DNA of 64,000 nucleotides from Scylla paramamosain (lineage: Eukaryota > Arthropoda > Malacostraca > Decapoda > Portunidae), in the NCBI RefSeq assembly GCF_035594125.1, contig NC_087156.1, forward strand, positions 16,106,497-16,170,496, given 5' to 3'. Below, piece after piece: positions 42,317 through 61,100 of this stretch. The notes beneath the pieces are model-generated. The model was not told where the DNA came from, did no database searches, and saw only the letters and a list, made by a program, of their open reading frames with translations. A program made the translations under genes and the position numbers. Position 1 is the stretch's first letter; every line of letters begins with the position of its first letter.

Positions 42317-42423
42317 CCACTCCCTCCTTGCCCTTTCCTTGTCGTCCCTCCTCCTTCATCCATTGTTTGGATTGTTGGTTCTTATCACCACCTGCGGCTG
42401 ACACGGGCCGCCCCGCCCCTCAG

Positions 42424-42491
42424 GCCAGACCCCCTCATCAGCACGGCGCCGTTCACCCCCGACCCTGTGCCAAATGAGGCCTGTTTTGGAG
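42424..42491 (+). other. Candidate exon, 68 nt
   Basis: Bounded by CCCCGCCCCTCAG (acceptor, ends 42423) and GGAG|GTAACC (donor, 42492). One frame is open with protein-like composition, PLISTAPFTPDPVPNEACFG, leaving one base at each edge. No family recognised. The pyrimidine tract is C-rich and short. Confidence 0.2.
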
Positions 42492-42836
42492 GTAACCCTT
42501 CGTGGCGTCTCCGTGGCCTCGCGGGCGTGGGGTCAAGAGGTGGTAAGTGGTGTCTTGCTTCCACGAATTGTCGTTTTCTAAAAGCAAGTATTATGTGTCT
42601 TTGTATTATTTTATTTGTCGTCAGTCGTGAAGAGATGTTTTTGCTTTCTGGCGATTTTCTCATTATGTTGTATATCTTTGGTTAATTTTGAGACGAGGAC
42701 GTGCAATAATAGCCATCTAGTGTTTGGGTGTCGGTGTTTCTCCAAAGGCGCTGCGAGGCTGTCGAGGATTGTACGTTGTGCGTGTGTGTTGTTTTTGTTA
42801 ATGTAATTTTCTTCTGTTGCTTTTCCATGTTTCCAG

Positions 42837-43049
42837 ATGGCTGGGCTCCGGGGTGAAGTGTCACGTTTCTCCGTGGTGTTCGCTTCACCCATCGACACTT
42901 TCCCCGAGTGTTTTGATGCAGCCTCACTCTCTTCCTTAGTGGAAACATGTATTGTAATTAAGGAACAAGACGGTCATGCAGTGTCCGTGGAATCAACATA
43001 CAATATAGATCAGTATCATGACATGAGGTTATCTTTGTTTGCGCAGTGA
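42837..43049 (+). CDS. Unassigned open frame, 70 codons, preceded by a good splice acceptor
   Basis: The frame begins with ATG directly after a T/C-rich stretch ending TTTCCAG (42836). It is balanced in composition (for example SRFSVVFASPIDTFPE) and ends at TGA just before GCC|GTAAGT (43061). It could be an exon read in this frame or untranslated sequence. No homology recognised. It lies 41 bp upstream of the two-exon candidate. Confidence 0.18.
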   Translation: MAGLRGEVSRFSVVFASPIDTFPECFDAASLSSLVETCIVIKEQDGHAVSVESTYNIDQYHDMRLSLFAQ

Positions 43050-43090
43050 CCTGACCTGCCGTAAGTCGGGTCACAAGAAAGGACAGTTTT

Positions 43091-43557
43091 ATGGCGTTAC
43101 CAAGGGAGTGGCCAGGCCAGAAGAAGCCGCCGACACAACTGTCGCTCCTGCCGGGTAGAAGATCTGATCTGGCGTTTGTATGGAGATCCGAGATATCTCT
43201 GGGCAGCAGCGTGTACATGAATGGTGAAACTTTCCACGTCAAGGGGAGCGTGACGCAAAACTGTGGCCCTCTGTGTTTCGGGTAAGTGTGTGGATGGAGG
43301 GAATGGGGGTGAGAGGGCACTTGTCTTATTTTGTTGTCAGGTACGGACCGCCACCCACTAGCGAAGGCGCAGTATTTTGTGTTAGGTCAGGGCAGCAAAA
43401 AGTAAAGATGCAAGTCTTCCCGGAAAGCTTATCTGTGATTCTTGGTCATTGTACGTCTGGCGGGTCGCTCACTCACTATTCTAGGAACCGAATTCAGCGC
43501 AGTTTCCAGGCAATCACAGTTAACCCGTCTTGGATGTTACCGATCAATGCAGATTAG
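43091..43557 (+). CDS. Candidate two-exon gene, ~136 codons, unknown product
   Basis: Exon 1 is 43091-43281: an ATG after an in-frame stop at 43052, 63 codons plus two bases. The intron is 43282-43340 (59 nt), starting GTAAGT and ending in a T-rich TTGTTGTCAG acceptor. Exon 2 is 43341-43557, ending TAG. Splicing keeps the frame open for about 72 more codons, whereas reading through the intron stops at once. Composition is balanced with several Cys (QNCGPLCFG in exon 1; AVFCVRSG and GHCTSGG in exon 2). No signal peptide, known domain or poly(A) signal was identified. This is the best spliced frame found in the window, but chance is not excluded. Confidence 0.27.
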
Positions 43558-44210
43558 TGGAAGGGAGATCTGTCCTGACCACGACTTACGAGTATCACAC
43601 GAGCCGGCGAACTAAGTCATCAGATCTGCTGTAACACTGAAGAGACACCAGATTTACTTTCCACAAGACTCACCAAGACTGCCAGAATACCTCGCCAGTC
43701 GGAACACTTTCTCCCTAGCGGAGTCTAGCTCACTCTCCGCAGACATTAGAAACCTCTGGCTATGGACACACTTTCCTCCCCGACCTAAGGGAACAAAAAA
43801 ACACGTAGACAATCCATCAAATTACTTCCCACAACGCCTGTCCTTCCAAAGGGTCGCTTAACACATGTAAACACCGGAGGGGCACACACACGGGGTGCGT
43901 GGAGCCGATGACACGTGTGGAAAATCTGCGGGTGACGTGGCGAGATGGCAGGTGTGACGCCCCTCGCGGCCTCTCATTCATATGCCTCATAGGAGAACGT
44001 CACGCGCCGTCGGGAGAAACTGACGCCGGAGAGAGGTGTAATATATCAGCGAGGTGAGGCGCGAAACGGCGGGTTATGGGAGGGTGAGTAATGATCTCGC
44101 GGAAACAAAAGACGTCTTCCCATCAGACAACGAGGATACTTGTTAAGGAGGCTGCGTGAGGACATGAGGCGCTGGAGGAGGAGGTGAAATGCACGCACGC
44201 ACACGTAAGT

Positions 44211-44212
<2 letters not shown>
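43558..44212. other. Unique sequence, no gene seen
   Basis: No AATAAA-type signal was noticed close after the candidate gene, and no other feature. Confidence 0.5.

Positions 44213-44264
<52 letters not shown>
44213..44264. repeat. (CA)n microsatellite
   Basis: A pure CA tract of about 26 units. Confidence 0.97.
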
Positions 44265-44265
<1 letters not shown>

Positions 44266-44721
44266 ATGTAAATCCAGCACGTTCCTTCTGATTCTGACGT
44301 GATATTATTGAAAGACGGAGGCGAGAAAAGCGGTAAATAGTCGTATATGGAAGTGACTTTACTGTATCGTGCCATGGAAGAGAGAAAGCGGGCTGCGAGG
44401 CAGATATTAGTAGGAAATTGCTGTATGCTATTTTCCCATATAGCGAGACGTGATTGACTAACGCCTGGCTACATGGACTCGCCCTGCTACTCCTTAGGGC
44501 TAAATATGATAGAGACTAAATCTCTATTAGTGTAATCTTTCTAGACACGGTAACAGGGCACGTGAGAGGAAGATATCATGGCTTCATTCCTGCTGCTGAC
44601 TCTCGAGGACCAACACGACTATAGGAAAATAAAATACATTGCCTAACCTCAACGGTTTCACTACCAGCACTTTCCCTTTTTTTCTGGCTGGTGTAATTAA
44701 CTAATACTAGCATTTTAATAG

Positions 44722-48097
<3,376 letters not shown>

Positions 48098-48588
48098 GTG
48101 ACATCCCTCGTGACGGAGCGACCCAGGGAACACATCTTGTCCAGATAAGTCACACCGCTGGGGGCGCCTCTCCACATTCCTCTCCCATGACCTCCACACC
48201 CTGGCTGCAGGTAATAATAAATTTCCATCCGTAACTCCCCGTCTCCCCCATCCGCCCGTGCCACCTCACCACGTCTGCGCGCGTCTGAGAGTAGGACCCT
48301 CGGCTTAAGTGGACATTATAAGCTTCCCTCGTGAGGGGTCCTAGTGTCTGCATTCCTCTCCCACGACCCCCCACACGCACGGCTCCAGGCAGGACTCTCG
48401 TCAACCCTCTCTTTCCTTCCCTCTCCTTCACCCATCTCATCCCCCTCCTCCTCGCCCAACAATCCACCATCATCTCCCTCTCCCGCCTCTCCCTGCCGTC
48501 CCTAGCCCACCAGGTCAGTGGCCCGGGACGGTGTGTTGACAGGACAAACACAGCTCTCCAGGTCCTGCGGCAGCGCGGAAGTGGGTGA
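48098..48588 (+). CDS. Candidate terminal exon pair, unknown product
   Basis: Segment 1 (48098-48210, 113 nt) follows a pyrimidine-rich stretch ending TTCTCAG and ends CTGCAG|GTAATA. It is open for 37 codons after a two-base carry-in (for example GATQGTHLVQISHTAGG). Segment 2 (48514-48588) follows a long C/T tract ending CCACCAG and continues in the same frame (VSGPGRCVDRTNTALQ) to a TGA. The implied intron is 303 nt. Against it, no upstream exon or poly(A) signal was identified, and a 133-codon minus-strand frame (48150-48551) overlaps. Confidence 0.18.
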
Positions 48589-49561
48589 CGGACACGTGGG
48601 TCAGTGTGTGGCTGTCGCCCATCACACCAGGGTTCTCGCCTTAAATTTCAGGCGAGGGACAAGAACCTGACTAATTGTATTTAAACCTTCAATTCCAGTG
48701 TTTATTTAAGATTTTTCAATATACGTACTTCATCTTTAACGATCATTTTTTTTTTTTTTCGTGAGAAACCCAGAATACTTTACACGGATCGGCGAGCCTC
48801 GCGTGTCTCGCCTCGTATCTCGGATTAGCATCGCCTGACGCTTGCCTGTTGCTTTATGAGTCGTGTCTTGGTCGTGTCTCACCACTAATTTACCTTCCAA
48901 GTAACGTGACCCGCCGCACTCCGTAACGGAAGTGTTTGCAATCATCCCTGATTTTAGCACTAAATATATTCCCCGCGTGAGATTTATCCTAGCTATTCAG
49001 CGGAACCTGATGCTGCGCCCTGGTGGGGGAGGAACGAACGAGCGGAAGACAAACAGTAAGAAAGAAAGAAAGAAAGAAAAGAAGTAATTCGCTGTGGGAA
49101 GGGCCTTCACGTAAAATACAGGAAGGGAATAAATACAAATCGACATCAGACGAAGCCAAGCATTCATCTCCTGCCTTTTGAAGTGCCTTGTTCATTATGG
49201 CGGCGCTCAGGGATAAAAGCTTGTCTCAGTGATGAATTATTTACACGAGCATGATTGAGGTTGCGGGGGCGAGGTCAACTCATTCATCTCACCACCTGCT
49301 CCTCCCTCATCTCTCTCTCCCTCCTCCAGCGTCAGCCTGCCGCTCTTCCTGCCATAGTCGCGGGGCGGGGGCGGCGTGACGAGCGTCTTGTTTGAGGCTG
49401 CGTGCTCATCGGGGGAACATCGTGGCGGCGAGAGCGTTGCGGTGTTCATAAAGCACCGGACTTACGTAACGCTGGACTCTTGAATAAGACGATAAATTAC
49501 TCAGACAAAGGGAGTCCGCAGAGAGCTTGAAGAACTTGAAATAAAGGATTCAGTGTCTTAT

Positions 49562-49564
<3 letters not shown>
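48589..49564. other. Unique sequence, no gene seen
   Basis: Includes a T run at about 48747-48759 and (AAAG)n at 49059-49080. Nothing coding recognised. Confidence 0.5.
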
Positions 49565-49649
<85 letters not shown>

Positions 49650-49696
49650 AAAGAAGAAAATAGGCATGAATTTTCATCATTTGTAAAAAAATAAAT

Positions 49697-49764
<68 letters not shown>

Positions 49765-49818
49765 AAAAAAAAAGAAATGGCCATAAGTTTTCAGTATTTT
49801 CCACGAAATAAATTTGAG
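49565..49818. repeat. Tandemly duplicated (GA)n plus A/T-rich unit
   Basis: (GA)n at 49565-49643 is followed by A-rich sequence (AAGAAAATAGGCATGAATTT ... AAATAAATTAGA). Then a second (GA)n at 49698-49761 is followed by related sequence (AAGAAATGGCCATAAGTTTT ... AAATAAATTTGAGA). The repeated order and wording show a duplication of about 130 bp. Confidence 0.8.
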
Positions 49819-51752
49819 AGGTAATAATTGCCAAGCCATCAGCGTGGGAATGTGTCTTTTTAACAGTTTCTTATATGCATATGAATAAAAAAGAAGAAAA
49901 GTGGAGGGTCTTTGTGCTAATCATGTTTACTTGCCTGTACCATTAAATTTACGATGGAAAGTCTTGATTTACAGTTAATCCCGCCGGCGCGTCTAATAGC
50001 AAATGGTCAAAGATATATTCGCACTTACCAATTCACCTGACGGGGCGCTAATCACCGCGGACACGAGTCGCTTCACCTGGAATACCTTGACGTATCGACA
50101 TTATTAATAAAATCGACACATATTGAAAGCATCGCCGTGTCATCAGTCTCCGTAACGATGCCAACGTGCAGGGCTGTGGGAACGTCCGCCGGTAATCGAA
50201 CTCTTAACGTTAGGCAACATTTTCCGGACACCTGATATGCGTGATAATTCAGAATGTGAAAAGCGCGCATGAAAGTCACAAATGAAGGCTCTTGTGACGC
50301 AGGGAGACATCGACCACAAGGCGGGAAGGTGAGGACGCCAAAGGAAATAACCCTTAATAAATCACGAGGAAATTGTAATGTTTGCACGCGCGGCTGAAAG
50401 GAAAGACTGCCACTTTTACCTGGGTGTTACCTACCGCTCCCCCATCTGGCCCTTGACACCTCCCCGTCACTGTGGGGTAGGATGAAAGAGAGGGAGGGAA
50501 TAAGCATAGACACTTGCCTGACAAACTCCTTGCTATAAATAATTGTTCTATGCCTTTACCGCTGCGCAATATCAATTACTAGTGACAAGAGCCGCCTGTC
50601 AGCCACCCGCCTCCGCTGCGGCCAGACGGAGTACAGCGCTGAAGGGTGATACATCTCTAGGCCCCGCTGGTGGGACCCTCAGGGATAGGATTTATTTATC
50701 TTCGCTATTCAAAAAGGAATATTAAACGTGACGTCAACTTGTAAGGCTTACCTATGGGATGTCCTTTGCCGAGGTGGATGTTCAAGAGCCACTCGACCTG
50801 GAGGAATAGAAATGATGCCCTTGCTAATGACGAAGTAAAGGCGCTCTCCGAGTGATTCATACTTCGAAAACAGGAGTCCGTCGCTTTGATAATATTATTA
50901 GTCCAAAGAAGGCAGGAGTCCAGTCTGAGTCAGGGCCGCGGGGAGACTCTAATAGGGAAAGCCAGATGGTGTAAACAAGACGCCGCTTAAGAAAACACGG
51001 GAACTAATGACCTGAACACACCGGCGATCCTTTGGCTGCGAACACATGTGCAGAAGAGCGTCCCCCGCCTGCAGCACCGTCAGCCTCGTCCTTATCTCTG
51101 CCGTTACCTCAGTAAGTAATATTCAGTCATTCGCCACAATGGAACTGGTCCTATACGTTTGTTAACCTAATACATGGTGAAGGAGGCTCGCAGCAGACGG
51201 CGCGGCAACGGGGCAAGGCAGCGAGGGTAAGCACTTGCCAGGGGAACGACCTGTGGCAGGGACAGAGTAGACCTCCTTATCTGCCTTCCTCCATCATTGT
51301 AGACTTTTTTTCTTCTCTCTCTCTCAGAGTGATGGATGTTAGTCATGTTAACCCTTTCAGTACAAAAGGCAATTTCAAAACTTCATTAATCCATTACTCG
51401 TTAATGAGAATCGATTAGATGAAGATAGAATAGTAGTGGGTGAGTAGATAGAGGTGACTTCTAAACCCTGATATCATCTCAAATTCAATAAAATCCCCTG
51501 CTGATATTCAGTATAAAATATAAGCGATGCCTTGGTACTGCGAGGGTGAAGGGCGGGAATTATTACGGCGGCCAACAAGATACTTTTCCCCACTTATTTA
51601 AGCGCAAAAATACAAGAAGAATCCAGCACACAGACAGGATAGACAGCTTTCATAACCTTCATTATTGGAAACATTCATAAAGATTTACGTAAAAGTATTG
51701 CACAGAGAATTTTCACATTTATTAATTTATTCTGTCATTTTAACTAATTGAG
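49819..51752. other. Low-repeat stretch, no gene recognised
   Basis: About 1.9 kb. A strong acceptor-like site (ending 51327) is followed by a GTGAGT donor-like site at 51440, but all three frames between them contain stops. Confidence 0.5.
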
Positions 51753-51903
51753 TTTTAAGGAATTTTGTGTGTGAAAAAAATATATAACTAGACCCGCATA
51801 GTGACCGCTAATGCTAATGTTATATAATTAAATTTTTAGGCATCATGTATGAGAAAAATCAAACTAGATCCGCTGCGGTAATTGCTAATGCTAATAATTA
51901 ATT
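51753..51903. repeat. Degenerate tandem duplication, ~81 bp unit
   Basis: Unit 1 (51753-51833) and unit 2 (51834-51903) share TTTTA(A)GG, GTGTGAAAAA/TATGAGAAAAA, AACTAGACCCGC/AACTAGATCCGC and GCTAATGCTAAT in the same order. Confidence 0.8.
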
Positions 51904-52384
51904 AGAAGAAGCACAACCTGCGCCCACAAAACAGGACAGCTTGTGTTGGCTGAAGGGAAAAATGTAGATCGGACTTTCTAATTTACTTAAACCAATTATG
52001 CCTTATATGAATTACGTACTTTGAGCGGGATATTATTTAAGAAGCTGAAGTGATGCAATGTATTATTCCATTGTTTGCTCTCCACCTCTTAGAGCGGATT
52101 TAATTATAACATTTATCTACCACGGCCAAGATTTACGCGGCGCTGCCACGGAAGGGAAGTGGAGTTTTGTGTAGGCTTGGGTTATGCCCCTCTTTTTTTT
52201 TTTTTTTTTTCTGTGGCTTTTAGAGGAACGGCAACGCGGGTGGTGGATGGCAGTGTGCGGACCGCCCTTGCTGAAATACATCCCTGTCTGTATATACACA
52301 CACGCACACGCACACACCAACATACACACACGTCTCCTCCACTTTCCTTTGTATCTTCTTGCTCCAACCTTCATTTCTATCTCT

Positions 52385-52581
52385 TTTAATCATTGCTGAG
52401 GTTCTCCTACTCCTTTTCCTCCACCATCTCCTCCTCCTCTTCTTTCTTCCCCTTCTGTTGCTGCTGGTACTGCTGCTGTTACTCCTCCTCCTCTTCCTCC
52501 TCCTCTTACTCATCATCATCCTCATCATCCACTTCCACCAACACCACCACCACCACCGCCACCACCATCATCATCATCATT

Positions 52582-52625
<44 letters not shown>

Positions 52626-52790
52626 ACACATCCACCACCTCCAGTACCACTACTCACCATGCCAGTTTGTTCTATCTCTTCAATATTATTTTCCCCACAA
52701 CTTCACTCACCACAATTAGCACTTCCATTTCATTCCCTGCTGTATCGTATCCACCACCACCACCACCACCACCACCATCACCATCAGCAA
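52385..52790. repeat. Compound (CTC)/(CAT)/(CAC) trinucleotide zone
   Basis: TCC/CTG-rich to about 52500, CAC at about 52535-52560, (CAT)n at about 52566-52625, and (CAC)n at about 52751-52780. All give low-complexity open frames. Confidence 0.85.
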
Positions 52791-53243
52791 GCGAGGCATT
52801 ACTCATCCCGTAATATAAAGATGAACGTCGATAAGTCTTTACTGTATTAAAGCGGACGAAGACTCGAGAGATTCTACGGAGCGCAGGTCAGAGGGAGCGA
52901 TGGACGGGCCAGATTACGCGTGGGGCACCAGGTTAATGATCGTCTGCAGCGTGGGTCATCGCAAGGGTGGGCCGGGGAAAGGTCAGGTGAGCCATTGGTC
53001 TGCTGGAGGACACGTAAGGCCGCTGGGGATCTGATAGGTATTCCAAGACGCCGTAATCAGATCCTGGTGCAAACTTATCGCGGCGCTCCGGTGCATCCAT
53101 TTCTTCTGTCAGCGATACGCACCCCAGCCCAGTAATTGGATGACCACTGTACATCACGGGTCGCCTCCTTCCCACTCACTCGCCTCCCACCTGCTCTCAC
53201 CTTAGCCTCACCTCTTTCTCGCCTGCATCTCAGCTCACCTGAA

Positions 53244-53320
53244 CATAACACAAGAATACAAGAAAATAAGGGAAGCTGCAACAAGCCGTCAGACCTACAC
53301 GTGGCAGTCCCTGCATGAAA
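53244..53320 (+). repeat. Interspersed repeat family A, copy 2 (opposite orientation)
   Basis: AAATAAGGGAAGCTGCAA, then GCCGTCAGACCTACACGTGG and CAGTCCCTGCATGAAAC, is the reverse complement of copy 1 with a few changes. It continues past the point where copy 1 gives way to a poly(T) run, so the family extends beyond that end. Confidence 0.8.
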
Positions 53321-56546
<3,226 letters not shown>

Positions 56547-57105
56547 TTATATGTATACGCATTTTCTGTTCATAGTAATTTGGTGCAAACAGGATGTCGG
56601 GAAGTGAATCTAAAACCATATCATTACTCGTGATTTTTTTTCTTATATTCATGTTCTGCTACTATTTGATTCTTTTACCTCTAAAGATTATGGAAACATT
56701 TTTAAAATCTTTTACCTGCAACAAAGCGTTCTGTTAAGGTCTTAAGGTCGTTAGCAGTATTTTCAGGTGTGGTGTTTTCTCGTTCATCAATTTTATTCAC
56801 TCACTCACCTGTTATTTATTTTGTGTATCGTATCCTTTTATTTGTTAGTGTCCTATTTGAATCTTTATTATTAGTGTTATTTTTTTTGTTTTGTTTTATA
56901 GACAAGAGAGAAAATAAGCGAAGAAGAATTCAGGTCTCACTAATTCTTGTTTTTTTTCTTCTCCACAAAAAAAAAAAAAAAGTAAAATAAAAAATTCAGA
57001 GTTTACGTTGTTGTATTTCTTTATTTGTACGCTCTTAATTTATTCATTCCCTTTAACAACTTAATCTGTCCCATGCCCTTTGCCTTCTTACACTTGCCCT
57101 GCACT
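56547..57105. other. AT-rich unique sequence, no gene seen
   Basis: T-rich with an A run at 56966-56981. Nothing coding recognised. Confidence 0.5.
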
Positions 57106-57134
57106 CACCACCACCACCACCACCACCATCATCA
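57106..57134. repeat. (CAC)n microsatellite
   Basis: Eight CAC units plus CAT variants. Confidence 0.93.
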
Positions 57135-57357
57135 GCCTCCATGAGTCCGGGCAAAGACCTTCCCAAGCCTCATCCACTCATTTATGTCTGCTGGCCGTTT
57201 ATTCCAAGCCATCCTCGCAAAACTTATTATCTTATCTCCCCATCACGTTCTTTGTCTGCCCTGCTTTCTTTTACCCTACCTACCTCTTAACCCTGACCCC
57301 GGTTCTTGCATCATTCCTGTCCCCACACTTTTTTTTTTTCTTTCCTTCTCCCTTGCA

Positions 57358-57359
<2 letters not shown>

Positions 57360-57435
<76 letters not shown>

Positions 57436-57461
57436 CACACACACACACACACACACACACA
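57360..57461. repeat. (CA)n microsatellite, ~102 bp
   Basis: A CA tract with one missing base pair in phase near 57434 (CAACAC). Confidence 0.97.
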
Positions 57462-58261
57462 GTACCTTGTCCCTATCTCTCCTAATCCGCTGCTTGTCTT
57501 CCACTTCCTACTCCATATTCCCTTGCCTCAAACATACCTTCCCTGCCCCTTCCTTGTTTTCCTTAGCAGTCCTAGCCTGGCCTCCATCCCACACCCTCCC
57601 TGCGGGCCAGACAAACATCGGGCGGCTGAAAAGCTGCCTTGTAGTTCCCTGTCTAACCTCCCAGCAGACTCGTAGCCACTAATGCTCCCCCCGTTTTTTT
57701 TTTTTTTCAAAGCCAGCAGTTCATCCCTATAAGCGATCTGTCGTCTGCCATCTATAATCGCCTGGCATGTAGTGCAATCAAAGGGGACTTCCACTCCACA
57801 TCACACGCCCTGCCTCGTGCCAGTCCCTTCCCTTCTCCGGGCCGCCGTCCTAACTGCTCTGTTAAATACTCGACCAGAATGTCTTGACGTTGCACCGCCC
57901 CCTCCTTCCCATGCCTCCCCGCTTTGCAATACGGTGATTAGACTCGACTGGACTGAAACATGACCCAGTGACCACTCCCCTAATCCCTCCCCTTCTCTCA
58001 GACTGTGGCCTCGCTCGCTATAGAGCCGCCCCGCACTGCCTGCCGCGCCATGCCCTCCGTCACACGCCCCTCGCTCACACCAGTCCGTTCAGATTAACTT
58101 GAGGAAAAGCTCTCTCTAAATCTTAATGCCCCCGATGATTTGGTGACGCACGTGATATGAAGGCCGGTGATGATGATGATAATGCACGACTACCCTATAT
58201 TCTTAAACATTTTGGTCTCTCATAATGACTTTTTCAGGATCCACAGAGATGGTTATTCGGG
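57462..58261. other. Unique, C/T-rich sequence, no gene seen
   Basis: No recognisable coding sequence. A T run occurs at about 57695-57708. Confidence 0.5.
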
Positions 58262-58380
58262 TTTACAAGGGTATTCTTCCATTAATGATGCAGAGTCCTT
58301 GCTAAACTAACAGCAGACCCTTGGAAGTAGCAATGAAAATCTACAATAACTTCACTGCAGGCTGTTAAATGTTGTAAAAA
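58262..58380 (+). repeat. Interspersed repeat family B, copy 1 (diverged)
   Basis: GGGTATTCTTCC, TAATGATG, AGTCCTTGCTAAACTA and CTTGGAAGTA line up in order with the copy at 62715-62830. Similarity is partial. Confidence 0.4.
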
Positions 58381-58492
58381 TAAGCTGGCGGAAGGTTTAA
58401 GAATGCATTACCTTTTATTTATTTATGTTTTTCTTTTTTCTTAATCTGAGGAAGTGCTTGTGTAGTGGTCTTCAGAAATACACATGACTTAA

Positions 58493-58550
58493 AGAGACTG
58501 CCGCTTGTAGGATAGGTGACTTATTGCAGCTTTCCTTATTTTCCTAGTGA
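58493..58550 (-). repeat. Interspersed repeat family A, copy 3
   Basis: AGAGACTGCCGCTTGTAGG then TTATTGCAGCTTTCCTTATT matches copy 1 in the same orientation. A T-rich segment lies about 60 bp upstream. Confidence 0.75.
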
Positions 58551-58969
58551 TTCTTTCGACTGGTGACTGTTCTAAGGCAGCATGCGTTATGATAATGTTA
58601 CTGGTATAATTTCATTCCTACTTCACCACCATCACCACCACCACTCGCCGCCCAGGCTGCACCCCCACCACCACCACTAGCACCGTCCCACTCTCCACCT
58701 CCCGCCTTCATTCACGCGGCCCCGACACCCGTGTACGATATATGGCCACCCTGACACTCCCGCCCCCTACGCTCACAACACTGGCCGCTGCTGCCCATAA
58801 CAAACGCTTCGTGACGTCGCCTTTGTATAGCCGGGGGGCGGGCGGGGAGTGTGAGCCATATACGTAAAGCAACGCATTCATCTCCCTCTCCCTAAACACC
58901 TCTCCTCCTAGACGTTATCTCCATCTTGTTTACATCTGCTAGTTTATGTTATTTAGCAGCTCCATTCCG

Positions 58970-59001
58970 CACCACCACCACCACCACCACCACCACCACA
59001 C
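58970..59001. repeat. (CAC)n microsatellite
   Basis: About ten CAC units. Shorter CAC runs occur at about 58625-58645 and 58666-58678. Confidence 0.93.
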
Positions 59002-59102
59002 AGAGTTAGATTTAACATTTATTTATTTTCTTAAAAGGTTGAATGTAAATGCTTGCAGCGCCTCAATGCAAATGATTTAACCCGCCATGAAGGATCCCCA
59101 TC

Positions 59103-59103
<1 letters not shown>

Positions 59104-59130
<27 letters not shown>
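59104..59130. repeat. (CA)n microsatellite
   Basis: A pure CA tract of 13 units. Confidence 0.95.
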
Positions 59131-59133
<3 letters not shown>

Positions 59134-59189
59134 TTGCTTGCTTAAGGATGTAGAGACATACACTAAGCACAGGTGTCCTCCAGCATAAG

Positions 59190-60360
<1,171 letters not shown>

Positions 60361-60925
60361 GGGCGTGTGGGAGAATCTACTGGAGAGGAACCCACGAGAG
60401 GTTCTCATAATGGATGCGGAAACGGTGAAGGTAACGCGCCTCATTTGTTCACTTTGTTTGTTCGTCGGGTGATCCTGAGGCGCCATTGTCACATCAAGGA
60501 CGTTAATGAACAACACTGTAAGGTTAACGTCACTCTGACTTACCTCTATTCATCGTTACACACTTACATACTCCCTCCGCTACTAATACACGTCAGCTGT
60601 TTACACTGGCACTCATATTTCATCCACTACCAGTATTCTCTCCCGTTAATAGTGCCCCACATTACGCCAGCTTTGTCCTCTTGTGTACATATCTCCCCGT
60701 AAATACATTAAATTCATCATACGCATATTTTTGTCATATACGTACATACTCTTCTATATAATGCTTTCCATAAATCATGTTCACTTGACTCCTTCACAGT
60801 AGTAGTTTGTGGAAAAGATGTACAGATGATCAGTCCATCAGTGTACGAGTACTTATGTATATATCAGGATGACTGTTTTTTTTTGTTTTTTTTCGAATGA
60901 CGGGTTGTCGAGACAAGGTGTCTGC

Positions 60926-60929
<4 letters not shown>

Positions 60930-61023
<94 letters not shown>

Positions 61024-61032
61024 ACACACACA
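60930..61032. repeat. (CA)n microsatellite, ~102 bp
   Basis: A CA tract with one T interruption near 61020. Confidence 0.97.
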
Positions 61033-61087
61033 GCTGCAATCACACTTAAACATCGCACAAGATTAGAATCGCACCTTACCCTCTAGG

Positions 61088-61100
61088 CCGCCAGAGGGCA
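61088..61100 (+). promoter_or_regulatory. CTCF-core-like site (weak)
   Basis: CCGCCAGAGGGCA resembles the core of CTCF binding sites. A single motif match in 64 kb is expected by chance, and I attach little weight to it. Confidence 0.1.

Noticed and set aside
51328..51439. Exon-like segment between a strong CTCTCTCAG acceptor and a GTGAGT donor
   Set aside because: All three frames contain stops. It could only be a non-coding exon and nothing else supports it.
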